64,000 nt of DNA from Pseudomonas sp. B33.4 (GCF_034555375.1 NZ_CP140706.1:1541001-1605000); one strand, 5' to 3'; positions 9,150 to 18,565 are shown, counted from the stretch's first letter. Numbers and translations: made by a program. The notes: a model not told the origin generated them from the sequence alone.

Positions 9150-10583
9150 ATGTCGATACCAAGTTTGAAATCTTATCTCTCCATTTTCGCCACTGTGCTG
9201 TTGCTCGGTCAGGTGGTCCCTGCTGCGCAAGCGGCCGATCTGCCTGACTTCACCCAATTGGTCGAACAAGCTTCGCCAGCCGTGGTGAACATCAGTACCA
9301 CGCAGAAACTACCGGATCGCAAAGTGAATCAGCAGATGCCTGACCTGGAAGGTCTGCCGCCGATGCTGCGCGAGTTCTTCGAGCGTGGCATGCCGCCTCA
9401 GCAGCGTTCGCCGGGCGGCGGTGGTCGTCAACGTGAAGCGCAATCGTTGGGCTCAGGCTTCATCATTTCACCGGATGGCTACATCCTGACCAACAACCAC
9501 GTGATCGCCGATGCTGACGAAATCCTCGTGCGTCTGGCTGATCGCAGCGAAATGAAAGCCAAACTGATCGGCACTGACCCACGTTCCGACGTGGCTCTGC
9601 TGAAAATCGAAGGCAAGGATCTGCCGGTGTTGAAGCTTGGCAAATCCCAGGACCTGAAAGCCGGTCAGTGGGTTGTCGCAATCGGTTCGCCATTCGGCTT
9701 TGACCACACCGTGACCCAAGGCATCGTCAGCGCCGTCGGCCGCAGTCTGCCGAACGAAAACTATGTGCCGTTCATTCAGACCGACGTGCCGATCAACCCG
9801 GGTAACTCCGGTGGTCCGCTGTTCAACCTGAACGGTGAAGTGGTCGGGATCAACTCGCAGATCTATACCCGCTCCGGCGGCTTTATGGGCGTGTCGTTTG
9901 CGATTCCGATCGACGTAGCGATGGACGTTTCCAATCAGCTGAAAAGCGGCGGCAAAGTCAGTCGTGGCTGGTTGGGCGTGGTCATCCAGGAAGTGAACAA
10001 GGATCTGGCCGAGTCGTTCGGTCTGGAGAAGCCTGCCGGCGCGCTGGTTGCGCAGATTCAGGATGATGGCCCGGCAGCCAAGGGTGGCCTGCAAGTCGGC
10101 GACGTGATCCTGAGCATGAACGGTCAGCCGATCGTCATGTCTGCTGACCTGCCGCATCTGGTTGGCGCACTGAAAGCTGGTGCAAAGGCCAATCTGGAAG
10201 TAATTCGTGAAGGAAAGCGCAAGAACGTCGAGCTGACGGTTGGCGCGATCCCTGACGAAGACAAAGAGCTTGATGCACTGCCGAAGTCCGGCGCTGAAAG
10301 TACCAGCAACCGCCTCGGTGTTTCGGTGGGCGAGCTGACCGCCGAGCAGAAGAAAACCTACGACCTCAAAGGTGGTGTGGTGATCAAGGAAGTGCAGGAC
10401 GGTCCTGCGGCGTTGATCGGTCTGCAGCCAGGTGACGTGATCACGCACCTGAACAATCAAGCCATCGGCTCCTCAAAGGAGTTCGGCGAGATCGCCAAAG
10501 CGCTGCCGAAGAATCGTTCGGTGTCGATGCGCGTACTGCGTCAAGGTCGTGCCAGCTTCATCACCTTCAAGCTGGCGGAATAA
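9150..10583 (+). CDS. mucD: Periplasmic serine protease MucD (DegP/Do family)
   Basis: A 477-residue HtrA-type protease/chaperone that removes misfolded envelope proteins and negatively modulates AlgU. A signal peptide ends near AQA-ADLP. The trypsin-like domain has the catalytic His in TNNHVIADADE, Asp in DPRSDVALLKI and Ser in NPGNSGGPLF, all intact. Two PDZ domains follow (about residues 260-350 and 375-470; GGLQVGDVILSMNGQ, IGLQPGDVITHLNNQ). The start used is the ATG at 9150 with GGGAG upstream, which gives the signal peptide; a 30-codon extension is spurious. A strong terminator follows. Confidence 0.97.
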   Translation: MSIPSLKSYLSIFATVLLLGQVVPAAQAADLPDFTQLVEQASPAVVNISTTQKLPDRKVNQQMPDLEGLPPMLREFFERGMPPQQRSPGGGGRQREAQSLGSGFIISPDGYILTNNHVIADADEILVRLADRSEMKAKLIGTDPRSDVALLKIEGKDLPVLKLGKSQDLKAGQWVVAIGSPFGFDHTVTQGIVSAVGRSLPNENYVPFIQTDVPINPGNSGGPLFNLNGEVVGINSQIYTRSGGFMGVSFAIPIDVAMDVSNQLKSGGKVSRGWLGVVIQEVNKDLAESFGLEKPAGALVAQIQDDGPAAKGGLQVGDVILSMNGQPIVMSADLPHLVGALKAGAKANLEVIREGKRKNVELTVGAIPDEDKELDALPKSGAESTSNRLGVSVGELTAEQKKTYDLKGGVVIKEVQDGPAALIGLQPGDVITHLNNQAIGSSKEFGEIAKALPKNRSVSMRVLRQGRASFITFKLAE

Positions 10584-10597
10584 TCCAGCGCTAAGGT

Positions 10598-10631
10598 AAA
10601 AAAAAACCGCCTCGAAAGAGGCGGTTTTTTT
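10598..10631. terminator. Bidirectional rho-independent terminator (mucD / bepA)
   Basis: A run of A, an AACCGCCTC/GAGGCGGTT stem with a short GAAA loop, and a run of T lie between the convergent mucD and bepA genes. Because both flanks are homopolymeric, it should stop transcription from both sides. Confidence 0.93.
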
Positions 10632-10663
10632 ATGCCTGAAGCTTTTGTGCTGGCGGGTAACGA

Positions 10664-12097
10664 TCAGCCCATCATGTCCTTGATCATGCGTTCCTGCTCC
10701 ATCAGCTCACGCTGACGAGCATCGATGCGTGAAGACAGCGGGAAGTTGCTGCCTGCCTTGCGCTTGGCGAAATCGAGCTGCTGGATCGCCTGACGATAAT
10801 CACCCACCAGTGCAAAGTACTCGGCACGTGCTTGATGCAGGCCGATGATGTTGCCCGACAAACCACGGGTTTCGGCGACTTGATACCAGACATCCGGATC
10901 ATCCGGACGTGACTTGAGCAATGCTTCCAGCGCTTTTTCGGCATCAGGTGCGCGATTCTGTTTGAGCAACAGATCCACTCGAACCTGATTCAACGGATAG
11001 TTGCCCGGATATTGCGTGAGCATCCGGTCAACCCGCGATTGTGCATCCGGCAAACGATTATTGGTGATGTCCAGATCGATCTGGGCGAGGTTGTAGATGA
11101 TTTCGTTTGGCGACGTGGCCAGCAATTGCTTGAGATTCTCGCGAGCCTCGTTCAGCTGGCCGCCCTTGATCTGCGCAATCGCCAGACCGTAGCGCGCCAC
11201 GTCGTTTTTCGGATTTTCATCCAGTTGCGCACGGAAGCGCTTCGCACCCAGGCCCGGAGTTTCTTCGTAAATCAGTTGCACGCGGGCCCGGATCAACTGA
11301 TAGCGCTTGGAGTCTTCGATACCGCCCGGTTTGGCCTGTTCGGCACGGTTGCGGGTATCGGCGATACGCGATTCGGTGACCGGGTGAGTCAGCAGGAATT
11401 CCGGGGGCTTGGCGTCGAAACGGTACTGGCGCATCAGGCGCTCGAACATGGTCGGCATCGAGCGCGGGTCATATCCGGCCTTCTCCAGATTGAGGATACC
11501 GATGCGGTCGGCTTCCTGTTCGTTCTGGCGGGAGAAGGTGCGTTGCGATTGAATCGCCGCTGCCTGCGTACCGGCAATTGTGGCGATGCCTGCGTCACCG
11601 CCACCGGCCGCCGCGATGACGATGCCGGCCAGCAACGCGGCCATCATCGGCACTTGCATCCGCTGCGAAGCTTCGACGCCACGCGCAAAGTGGCGTTGCG
11701 ATAAGTGCGCCAATTCGTGCGCCAGTACCGATGCGTATTCACCCTCGGTCTGCGCATTGAGGAACAGACCGCCGTTGACCCCGACCACACCGCCCGGCGC
11801 TGCGAAGGCGTTGAGTTGCGGGCTGTTGATCAGAATGAACTCAAGGCGCCGGTCAGTGACCTGGCTGGTCTCCACCAGTTTGTAAACGCTGGATTCGACG
11901 TAGTCCTTGAGCTGCGGATCGTTGAGCTGTGAAACCTGGCTACGCAACATCGCCAGCCAGGCGCGGCCCAGCTGATATTCCTGTTGCGGCGAGACAATGG
12001 CAGAACTGGCGTCGCCGAGTGACGGTAGATCGTCGGCAAAGCCTGGTGAGGCGAGCAGGCAAGCGAGCGTCAGCAGGGTAGGGCGCAGAAAAGTCAT
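10664..12097 (-). CDS. bepA: M48 metalloprotease with TPR repeats (BepA-like)
   Basis: Periplasmic zinc protease of 477 residues in the BepA/YfgC family, which checks assembly of outer-membrane proteins such as LptD. A signal peptide ends near GFA-DDLP. The zinc site HExxH is in SVLAHELAHLSQRHFARG and the third ligand region in NEQEADRIGILNLEKAGYDP. The C-terminal half consists of TPR-like helices (DVARYGLAIAQIKGGQLNEA; PDAEKALEALLKSRPDD). The start chosen is the ATG at 12097 (MTFLRPTLL), which gives a normal signal peptide. It is convergent with mucD and divergent from the TusA-like gene. Confidence 0.93.
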   Translation of the reverse strand: MTFLRPTLLTLACLLASPGFADDLPSLGDASSAIVSPQQEYQLGRAWLAMLRSQVSQLNDPQLKDYVESSVYKLVETSQVTDRRLEFILINSPQLNAFAAPGGVVGVNGGLFLNAQTEGEYASVLAHELAHLSQRHFARGVEASQRMQVPMMAALLAGIVIAAAGGGDAGIATIAGTQAAAIQSQRTFSRQNEQEADRIGILNLEKAGYDPRSMPTMFERLMRQYRFDAKPPEFLLTHPVTESRIADTRNRAEQAKPGGIEDSKRYQLIRARVQLIYEETPGLGAKRFRAQLDENPKNDVARYGLAIAQIKGGQLNEARENLKQLLATSPNEIIYNLAQIDLDITNNRLPDAQSRVDRMLTQYPGNYPLNQVRVDLLLKQNRAPDAEKALEALLKSRPDDPDVWYQVAETRGLSGNIIGLHQARAEYFALVGDYRQAIQQLDFAKRKAGSNFPLSSRIDARQRELMEQERMIKDMMG

Positions 12098-12195
12098 GCA
12101 CAAAGCCTTAGAAGACAAAGACCTTACTGTAGCCGGACACCGGAGCTGCGACCAGATATTCTAGGCAGCTCGACGACCCGAACCGGAGTGACGCA

Positions 12196-12435
12196 ATGAC
12201 TGACGCTGTAGCCCATGACGTGGAACTGGACGCCAGTGGCCTGAACTGTCCGTTGCCGTTGCTCAAGGCAAAAATGGAACTCAACAAACTCGAGAGTGGC
12301 GCCGTTCTCAAGGTGATCGCTACCGACGCGGGCTCGCAGCGCGACTTTCGCACCTTTGCCAGGTTGGCCGGTCATACCCTGCTGCGCGAAGAAGACGAGG
12401 CGGGCGTCTACCGTTACTGGTTGAAAAAAGCCTGA
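12196..12435 (+). CDS. TusA/SirA-family sulfur-carrier protein
   Basis: A 79-residue cytoplasmic protein with the family motif LDASGLNCPLPLLKAK, whose Cys (residue 18) in the CPxP element would carry a persulfide. The rest (GAVLKVIATDAGSQRDFRTFARLAGH) follows the normal TusA-like fold. It starts 98 bases from bepA on the opposite strand and is followed 32 bases later by a PerM-type permease, with which it is probably cotranscribed. Whether it is the TusA that serves tRNA thiolation or one of its paralogues cannot be settled from sequence alone. Confidence 0.88.
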   Translation: MTDAVAHDVELDASGLNCPLPLLKAKMELNKLESGAVLKVIATDAGSQRDFRTFARLAGHTLLREEDEAGVYRYWLKKA

Positions 12436-12467
12436 AACCGACAGCGTAAAAGACCTAAGGATTATTG

Positions 12468-13538
12468 ATGTTCAAAGTGTTACGCGACTGGATTCAGCGC
12501 TATTTCTCCGATGAAGAAGCGGTGGTGCTGGCGGTGCTGCTGTTTCTCGCCTTTACGGCCGTGCTCACCCTCGGCGGCATGCTCGCGCCGGTGTTGGCGG
12601 GGATGGTGCTGGCGTACCTGATGCAGGGCCTGGTGGTCACGCTGGAGCGCCTGCGCGTGCCGGGTGGTGTGGCGGTGGGGCTGGTGTTTGCGCTGTTCAT
12701 GGGCGTGTTGATGCTGTTTATCGTGGTGGTGCTGCCGTTGCTCTGGCATCAGTTGATCACCCTGTTCAATGAACTGCCGGGCATGCTCGCCAAATGGCAA
12801 TCGCTGCTGTTATTGCTGCCGGAGCGTTATCCGCATCTGGTGTCCGATGAGCAGGTGCTGCAGGCGATCGAGGCGGCGCGCGGCGAGATCGGCAAGTTCG
12901 GCCAGTGGGCGCTGACATTCTCACTGTCGAGTCTGCCGTTGCTGGTGAACATCATGATCTATCTGGTGCTGGTGCCGATTCTGGTGTTTTTCTTCCTCAA
13001 GGACCGGGTCATGATCGGCGAATGGGTGCGTGGCTACTTGCCGCGTGAGCGTGCGTTGATCACCCGGGTTGCGCAGGAGATGAACCGGCAGATTGCCAAC
13101 TACATTCGCGGCAAGGTCATCGAGATCGTGATTTGTGGTGGCGTGACCTACATCGCTTTTGTGGCGCTCGGATTGAATTATGCGGCGCTGCTGGCGTTGC
13201 TGGTCGGTGTGTCGGTAGTGGTGCCGTATGTCGGTGCCGTGGTGGTGACCGTGCCGGTGTTGCTGATCGCGCTGTTTCAGTGGGGCTGGAGCGATCAGTT
13301 CATCTATTTGATGGCGGTGTACGGAATCATTCAGACACTGGATGGCAACGTGTTGGTGCCGTTGCTGTTCTCGGAGGCGGTCAACCTGCACCCGGTGGCC
13401 ATTATCTGCGCGGTGCTGTTGTTTGGCGGGTTGTGGGGATTCTGGGGGGTGTTCTTTGCGATCCCGCTGGCGACGCTGTTCAAGGCGGTGCTGGATGCGT
13501 GGCCGCGCCAAGAGCCGGCGGTGGCACCGCTGCTTTAA
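12468..13538 (+). CDS. AI-2E/PerM-family permease
   Basis: A 356-residue polytopic inner-membrane protein of the AI-2E transporter (UPF0118) family. About eight hydrophobic segments are visible. They include an N-terminal pair (AVVLAVLLFLAFTAVLTLGGMLAPVLAGMVLAYLM, split here), a long soluble stretch near residues 95-150 and the conserved C-terminal block VYGIIQTLDGNVLVPLLFSEAVNLHP. Family members have been linked to autoinducer export, Na+/H+ exchange and small-metabolite transport, so the substrate is open. The ATG at 12468 is preferred over the adjacent TTG. The following bcp gene converges on it across a REP pair. Confidence 0.88.
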   Translation: MFKVLRDWIQRYFSDEEAVVLAVLLFLAFTAVLTLGGMLAPVLAGMVLAYLMQGLVVTLERLRVPGGVAVGLVFALFMGVLMLFIVVVLPLLWHQLITLFNELPGMLAKWQSLLLLLPERYPHLVSDEQVLQAIEAARGEIGKFGQWALTFSLSSLPLLVNIMIYLVLVPILVFFFLKDRVMIGEWVRGYLPRERALITRVAQEMNRQIANYIRGKVIEIVICGGVTYIAFVALGLNYAALLALLVGVSVVVPYVGAVVVTVPVLLIALFQWGWSDQFIYLMAVYGIIQTLDGNVLVPLLFSEAVNLHPVAIICAVLLFGGLWGFWGVFFAIPLATLFKAVLDAWPRQEPAVAPLL

Positions 13539-13540
13539 AG

Positions 13541-13619
13541 CAAAAGATCGCAGCCTGCGGCAGCTCCTACAGGGAAACGCATTCCAAATGTAGGAGCTGC
13601 CGAAGGCTGCGATCTTTTG
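13541..13619. repeat. REP doublet (GTAGGAGCTGCCGAAGG type)
   Basis: Two inverted 30-base copies running from CAAAAGATCGCAGCC to CTCCTAC and back are separated by about 20 bases. The pair begins 2 bases after the permease stop codon and ends 4 bases before the bcp stop codon, so it fills the convergent gap completely and is probably also the transcript boundary. Confidence 0.9.
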
Positions 13620-13623
13620 ATTT

Positions 13624-14097
13624 TCAGGCTTTATTCAGCGCTTCAGCAGCAGCCAGAACTGCATCAACATGCCCCGGCACTTTCACACCACGCCATTCCT
13701 GGCGCAGCACACCGTTCTTGTCGATCAGGAATGTGCTGCGATCAACGCCCAGGTATTCCTTGCCGTACAGTTTCTTCAACTTGATCACGTCGAACAACTG
13801 ACAAACAGCTTCGTCCTTGTCGCTGATCAGCTCGAATGGAAACTCCTGCTTGCACTTGAAGTTCTCGTGGGACTTCAGGCTGTCGCGCGAAATGCCGAAG
13901 ATTTCCGTGTTGGCAGCCTTGAAGGCCGCGTACTGATCACGAAAGCCCTGGCCTTCAGTGGTGCAGCCCGGCGTGCTGTCCTTCGGGTAGAAGTAGATCA
14001 CCACTTGCTTGCCCTTCAGGGCAGACAGGCTGACAGTCTGCCCGCTGGTGGCAGGTGCTGCGAAATCGGCAACCGGTTGGTCAATGACAACGGCCAT
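13624..14097 (-). CDS. bcp: Thiol peroxidase of the Bcp/PrxQ family
   Basis: Cytoplasmic peroxiredoxin of 157 residues that reduces hydroperoxides. The peroxidatic Cys is in YPKDSTPGCTTEGQGFRDQ (TPGCT motif), with FYFYP-like and SRDSLKSHENFKCK segments typical of PrxQ. The resolving Cys five residues downstream, present in E. coli Bcp, is a Gly here. Two other cysteines (FKCKQEF and AVCQLFD) remain and could serve, or the enzyme may work by a 1-Cys mechanism. It starts 10 bases behind gcvR with GGAAG before the ATG, a pairing common in Pseudomonas. Confidence 0.94.
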   Translation of the reverse strand: MAVVIDQPVADFAAPATSGQTVSLSALKGKQVVIYFYPKDSTPGCTTEGQGFRDQYAAFKAANTEIFGISRDSLKSHENFKCKQEFPFELISDKDEAVCQLFDVIKLKKLYGKEYLGVDRSTFLIDKNGVLRQEWRGVKVPGHVDAVLAAAEALNKA

Positions 14098-14107
14098 GAA
14101 AGCTTCC

Positions 14108-14668
14108 TTACATTGGGTTCTGTGGGCGCCAAGGCTCGATCAGTGCGTCCAGGTTCATCGCATCCGAGAAGTCGAGGAACTGGTCGCGCAGCCAACTGAT
14201 CTGGGTGCCGGCCGGCAGGGTCACGGTGAACGTGGCGTTGAGCATGGTGCCGCCAGTTTGCGGCGCCTGATAGGTGTCGCAGGTCAGGTTTTCCAGCTCG
14301 ACGTTGTGATCCATGAAGAACTGGCACAACTCATTGATGATGTCCGGGCGATACGCCGAACTGACGTAAGCCACGTACGGCAGCGCCTGCGGACGATTTT
14401 CCAGCGGTGCGCTGCGCACCACGTTGGCGGTGAAAGCGTGTTTCTTGGCCAGGCCCGGCAGGCTGCCTTCCAGGCGGGCGAGGGCGTCCCAGCTGCCGGA
14501 GATCTCGAGGATCAGCGCACTGCACTCGCCATGGCGGGTCAGGCGCGAAGTAACCACGGCGCAGCGATTTTCATGGCTGGCGCGGCACAGGACGTTAGTC
14601 AGCTCCATGGGGTTGGCGCCAAGGGCACTGATGACAAGGAATTGTTCGCGAACTGTGGGGGTGGACAT
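14108..14668 (-). CDS. gcvR: Glycine-cleavage-system repressor-type ACT protein GcvR
   Basis: A 186-residue protein with two ACT-type regulatory domains (about residues 8-80, REQFLVISALGANPMELTNVL; and 93-170, YVAYVSSAYRPDIINELCQFFMDHNVELEN). This is the GcvR layout. In E. coli GcvR binds glycine and controls GcvA at the gcv operon. It is the first gene of a gcvR-bcp unit and lies back to back with dapA across 330 bases. Confidence 0.9.
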   Translation of the reverse strand: MSTPTVREQFLVISALGANPMELTNVLCRASHENRCAVVTSRLTRHGECSALILEISGSWDALARLEGSLPGLAKKHAFTANVVRSAPLENRPQALPYVAYVSSAYRPDIINELCQFFMDHNVELENLTCDTYQAPQTGGTMLNATFTVTLPAGTQISWLRDQFLDFSDAMNLDALIEPWRPQNPM

Positions 14669-14998
14669 GCAGCATTCCTAAAGCGATGAGCGGTCGGTAG
14701 GTTTACGGGCGTTGGCTGCCGGGGAGTGCCTGTTCTGGCTATCCGTACTAAAAGCCCCGGCAAGCGCTCGCGGCTCGCTCCACTATAGCGGGAGCGCGTC
14801 GATGCGACGCAGGAACGGGGTCTGGGAGGCCGAAAAGGGAGGCTGGAACCCGGCGTACAAGCTGATCAGTACCGATCAAAGTCTGAAGGGTAGCGAAAAG
14901 CGGCGCCAAGGGGAATGGCGGCAGCGCAGTACTTCGCTTGTGCAAGCATCTTGGCGCCAGTACCATTACCGCTCTCTTTTTCCGGCAGGAGCGGTTTC
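14669..14998. other. 330-bp divergent promoter region between gcvR and dapA
   Basis: I see no gene here. Visible structure is a 9-bp inverted repeat GGCGCCAAG (14902-14910) / CTTGGCGCC (14950-14958) lying 40 bases upstream of dapA, where it could fold in the dapA leader. There is also an imperfect stem around a TATAGC element near 14785. The dapA ribosome site CAGGAG is at 14986-14991. No known lysine-responsive element was recognised. Confidence 0.5.
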
Positions 14999-15877
14999 AT
15001 GATTGCGGGCAGTATGGTGGCACTGGTCACTCCCATGGATGCACAAGGGCGTCTTGACTGGGACAGCCTCAGCAAACTCGTGGACTTCCATCTCAAGAAC
15101 GGCACCCATGCCATTGTCGCGGTCGGTACTACCGGCGAGTCGGCAACCCTTGATGTAGAAGAACACATCGCCGTCATCAAAGCCGTGGTCAAACAGGTTG
15201 CCGGGCGCATTCCGGTCATCGCCGGCACTGGCGCCAACTCGACCCGCGAAGCCGTCGAGCTGACCCGCAACGCCAAAGAAGCCGGCGCCGATGCCTGCCT
15301 GCTGGTCGTGCCGTACTACAACAAGCCGACTCAGGAAGGTTTGTATCAGCACTTCAAACACATTGCTGAATCGGTCGACATTCCACAGATTCTCTATAAC
15401 GTTCCTGGCCGCACGTCGTGCGACATGCAGGCCGAGACTGTGATCCGCCTGTCCACCGTGCCGAACATCATCGGTATCAAGGAAGCCACTGGCGACCTGA
15501 AGCGCGCCAAAGCGATCATCGAAGGTGTGAGCAAGGATTTTATCGTGCTGTCCGGCGATGATCCGACCGCCGTTGAACTGATCCTGCTGGGCGGTAAAGG
15601 CAACATCTCGGTGACTGCCAACGTCGCGCCGCGCGAAATGGCCGACCTGTGCGAGGCCGCGCTGAAAGGCGACGCCGACACCGCAAGGGCGATCAACGAA
15701 AAACTGATGCCGCTGCACAAAGACCTGTTCATCGAAGCCAACCCGATTCCGGTGAAGTGGGCTTTGGTTGAAATGGGCCTGATGCACGAAGGCATCCGCC
15801 TGCCACTGACCTGGCTGAGCACACCTTGTCATGAAACGCTTCGCACGGCCCTGCGCCAGTGCAGCGTCCTGGTTTAA
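14999..15877 (+). CDS. dapA: 4-hydroxy-tetrahydrodipicolinate synthase
   Basis: A 292-residue lyase condensing pyruvate and aspartate semialdehyde at the entry of the lysine/diaminopimelate pathway. The TIM-barrel signature [14 protein letters not shown], the block [20 protein letters not shown] with the catalytic Tyr, and the Schiff-base Lys in [14 protein letters not shown] are all present. Start is the ATG at 14999, spaced correctly from CAGGAG and giving the standard family length; an upstream in-frame extension is spurious. The lipoprotein gene bamC follows after 17 bases. Confidence 0.97.
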   Translation: MIAGSMVALVTPMDAQGRLDWDSLSKLVDFHLKNGTHAIVAVGTTGESATLDVEEHIAVIKAVVKQVAGRIPVIAGTGANSTREAVELTRNAKEAGADACLLVVPYYNKPTQEGLYQHFKHIAESVDIPQILYNVPGRTSCDMQAETVIRLSTVPNIIGIKEATGDLKRAKAIIEGVSKDFIVLSGDDPTAVELILLGGKGNISVTANVAPREMADLCEAALKGDADTARAINEKLMPLHKDLFIEANPIPVKWALVEMGLMHEGIRLPLTWLSTPCHETLRTALRQCSVLV

Positions 15878-15894
15878 TTGAGGAAGTACAACGC

Positions 15895-17010
15895 ATGAAG
15901 CGAATGGCCGGACTTTCCGCACTTGCCTTGATTATCTCCAGCACCAGTGGCTGCGGATGGGTCTGGGGGCCGGAAGGTTATTTCCGCGACCGTGGTAGCG
16001 ATTACCTGCAAGCGCAACAGACTGCACCGATGCAACTGCCGCCGGAAGTCAGCACTTCCAAGCGTCTGGATCCGCTGTTGCCGATCCCGCGTAACGTTGC
16101 TGATGACACCGCCAAGGGTGAATACATTGTGCCGCGTCCTCAGCCGCTGTCGGCCGTTGCCGATGCCAGCGATTACTCGCTGCAGAAGAGCGGTGATTCG
16201 CGTTGGGTCGTGGCCCAGCATCCGCCGGCCGAAGTCTGGCCAGTGGCGGTGCAGTTCTTCCAGGACAACGGGTTCCGTCTGGACGAGCAGCGCCCGCAAA
16301 CCGGCGAATTCACCACCACTTGGCAGCATTCCGATGAACTGTCCGCGTCCATGGCCAAGCGCCTGAGCGCAGCCGGCATTGCCAGCGACAGCGAAACCCG
16401 TGTGCGTGTTCGCATCGAGCCGGGCGTGCAGCGCAACACCAGTGAGATCTACGTGGTCAGCGCCGAGCGTCCTGCCGGCAGCACTGCCGACGTCGCCTTC
16501 ACCAACCGTTCGGTCAACACTGGCCTGGACGCAGCACTGGTCGACGACATGCTCGCAAGCATGAGCCGAATCTCCGAGAAGGGCGGTTCGGTGTCGATGC
16601 TGGCCTCGCGTGATTTCGATACCCCAAGCCGTGTCAGCCTCAGCGAAGACGGCAGCGGTAACCCGGTGTTGAACGTCGGTACCGATCTTGACCGTGCCTG
16701 GTCGAGTGTTGGCCGTGCGCTGGAGCAAGGCGAATGGCGCGTTGAAGACATCAACCGCAGCCTCGGCCTGTACTACATCAACCTGGCCGAAAAAGCCGAG
16801 AAGAAAGACGACAAGCCTGGTTTCTTCAGCAGCCTGTTCGGCAGCGCGCCGAGCAAGGAAGAAGTTGAAGCCCGTGCCGAGCGTTATCAGGTTCGCCTGA
16901 GCAAGGTTGGCGAGAACATTCAGGTGACCGTCGAGAAAAACATCAACACCGTCGCGCCGGCTGAAGTGGCACGCAAAGTGTTGAGCGTGATTCAGGACAA
17001 CCTGGGCTGA
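15895..17010 (+). CDS. bamC: Outer-membrane assembly lipoprotein BamC
   Basis: A 371-residue lipoprotein of the BAM complex that inserts beta-barrel proteins in the outer membrane. The N terminus MKRMAGLSALALIISSTSGC is a lipoprotein signal with the acylated Cys at residue 20. An unstructured stretch with RLDPLLPIPRNV follows, then two helix-grip domains (about 95-210 and 230-360). The gene is always found behind dapA in gammaproteobacteria, as here, and is followed after 6 bases by the metallo-hydrolase gene. The start at 15895 gives the lipoprotein signal directly. Confidence 0.95.
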   Translation: MKRMAGLSALALIISSTSGCGWVWGPEGYFRDRGSDYLQAQQTAPMQLPPEVSTSKRLDPLLPIPRNVADDTAKGEYIVPRPQPLSAVADASDYSLQKSGDSRWVVAQHPPAEVWPVAVQFFQDNGFRLDEQRPQTGEFTTTWQHSDELSASMAKRLSAAGIASDSETRVRVRIEPGVQRNTSEIYVVSAERPAGSTADVAFTNRSVNTGLDAALVDDMLASMSRISEKGGSVSMLASRDFDTPSRVSLSEDGSGNPVLNVGTDLDRAWSSVGRALEQGEWRVEDINRSLGLYYINLAEKAEKKDDKPGFFSSLFGSAPSKEEVEARAERYQVRLSKVGENIQVTVEKNINTVAPAEVARKVLSVIQDNLG

Positions 17011-17016
17011 TCAACC

Positions 17017-17778
17017 ATGCGTTTTGCCGTTCTCGGCAGCGGTAGCCAAGGGAACGGCACGCTGATCGCCAGTGCTGATACGTACGTGCTGGTGGATTGT
17101 GGTTTTTCCCTGCGGGAAACCGAAAAACGCCTTTTGCGCCTGGGTGTGAACCCGGCGCAACTGAGCGCGATACTCGTAACCCACGAACATGCCGACCACG
17201 TGCATGGCGTGGGTTTGCTGTCTCGGCGCTACAATCTACCGGTCTACCTCAGTCGCGGCACACTGCGCGGGATGCGCAAACCGATTGAACCCGCAGGCTT
17301 TCTGGCCGGCGGCGAGCAACTGCAGATCGGTGCACTGAACATCGGGGTCATTGCCGTGGCCCATGATGCGCAGGAGCCGACCCAGTATGTCTTCAGTGAT
17401 CACGAGCAGCGGCGCTTCGGCCTGCTGACCGACCTGGGTTCCTACTGCGAGCGGGTGCTGGACGGTTATCGGGATCTCGATGCGTTGATGATCGAGTCCA
17501 ACCATTGTCGCGACATGCTGGCCCGTGGTCACTACCCGTACTTTCTCAAGCAGCGGGTGGGCGGCGAGCTGGGACATTTGAATAACCATCAGGCGGCATT
17601 CCTGGTGTCCGAGTTGGGCTGGCAGGGTCTGCAACACCTGGTTCTGGCCCATCTGAGCAGCAAGAACAACCTGCCGCAGCTGGCCCGGCAATGTTTTGTC
17701 GACACCCTCGGGTGCGACCCGGACTGGCTGCAATTGGCCGATCAAGATTCAGGGCTCGACTGGCGCCACATCGCCTAG
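17017..17778 (+). CDS. MBL-fold metallo-hydrolase
   Basis: A 253-residue cytoplasmic hydrolase with the metallo-beta-lactamase fold. Metal ligands are visible in VTHEHADHVHGVG (HxHxDH), in AVAHDAQEP and in LTDLG. The SNHCRDML and VLAHLSSKNN segments resemble the YycJ/WalJ group. It lies between bamC (6 bases) and purC (28 bases) in what looks like one operon, the same order as in other pseudomonads. The substrate is unknown; relatives have been linked to nuclease activity or cell-wall coordination, but nothing here decides that. Confidence 0.9.
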   Translation: MRFAVLGSGSQGNGTLIASADTYVLVDCGFSLRETEKRLLRLGVNPAQLSAILVTHEHADHVHGVGLLSRRYNLPVYLSRGTLRGMRKPIEPAGFLAGGEQLQIGALNIGVIAVAHDAQEPTQYVFSDHEQRRFGLLTDLGSYCERVLDGYRDLDALMIESNHCRDMLARGHYPYFLKQRVGGELGHLNNHQAAFLVSELGWQGLQHLVLAHLSSKNNLPQLARQCFVDTLGCDPDWLQLADQDSGLDWRHIA

Positions 17779-17806
17779 CCCATCTACTTAGCAAGCGGAG
17801 CCCATC

Positions 17807-18520
17807 ATGGAAAAACGTGAAGAACTCTACCGCGGCAAAGCCAAATCGGTTTACAAGACCGACGACGCTGACCGCTTGATCCTGCTGTTTCGCAACGACA
17901 CCTCGGCGTTCGACGGCAAGCGCATCGAGCAGCTCGACCGCAAAGGCATGGTCAACAACAAGTTCAACGCCTTCATCATGCAGAAACTCGAAGCGGCCGG
18001 CATTCCGACCCAATTCGACAAACTGCTGGCCGACAACGAAGTGCTGGTGAAGAAGCTCGACATGATCCCGGTCGAGTGCGTCGTGCGTAACTACGCCGCC
18101 GGCAGCCTGGTCAAGCGTCTGGGCGTTGAAGAGGGCCTGAAGCTCAACCCGTACACCTTCGAACTGTTCCTCAAGGACGACGCCAAGGGCGACCCGTTCA
18201 TCAACGAATCCCACGTTGTGGCATTCGGCTGGGGCACCGCCGAGCAACTGGTTCGCATGAAAGAACTGTCGCTCAAGGTCAACGAAGTCCTGAGCAAACT
18301 GTTCGACGACGCCGGCCTGCTGCTGGTCGACTTCAAGCTTGAGTTCGGCGTGTTCAGCGACGGTTCCATCGTCCTCGGCGACGAGTTCAGCCCGGACGGC
18401 TGCCGTCTGTGGGACAAGGACACCAAGAAGAAAATGGACAAAGACCGCTTCCGCCAAGGCCTCGGTGACGTCATCGAAGCCTACGAAGAAGTCGCCAATC
18501 GTCTGGGCGTACCGCTTTAA
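17807..18520 (+). CDS. purC: Phosphoribosylaminoimidazole-succinocarboxamide synthase
   Basis: SAICAR synthetase of 237 residues, the step of purine synthesis that joins aspartate to CAIR using ATP. Recognised from [13 protein letters not shown] at the N terminus, [10 protein letters not shown], the signature [15 protein letters not shown] and LVDFKLEFG with [13 protein letters not shown]. Length matches the family. It ends the dapA-bamC-MBL-purC group; a separate promoter then serves the tRNA gene behind it. Confidence 0.98.
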   Translation: MEKREELYRGKAKSVYKTDDADRLILLFRNDTSAFDGKRIEQLDRKGMVNNKFNAFIMQKLEAAGIPTQFDKLLADNEVLVKKLDMIPVECVVRNYAAGSLVKRLGVEEGLKLNPYTFELFLKDDAKGDPFINESHVVAFGWGTAEQLVRMKELSLKVNEVLSKLFDDAGLLLVDFKLEFGVFSDGSIVLGDEFSPDGCRLWDKDTKKKMDKDRFRQGLGDVIEAYEEVANRLGVPL

Positions 18521-18565
18521 TCGACGCAAGCATCTGATAGCACGAACAAATTTTCGAAAGAGGGT

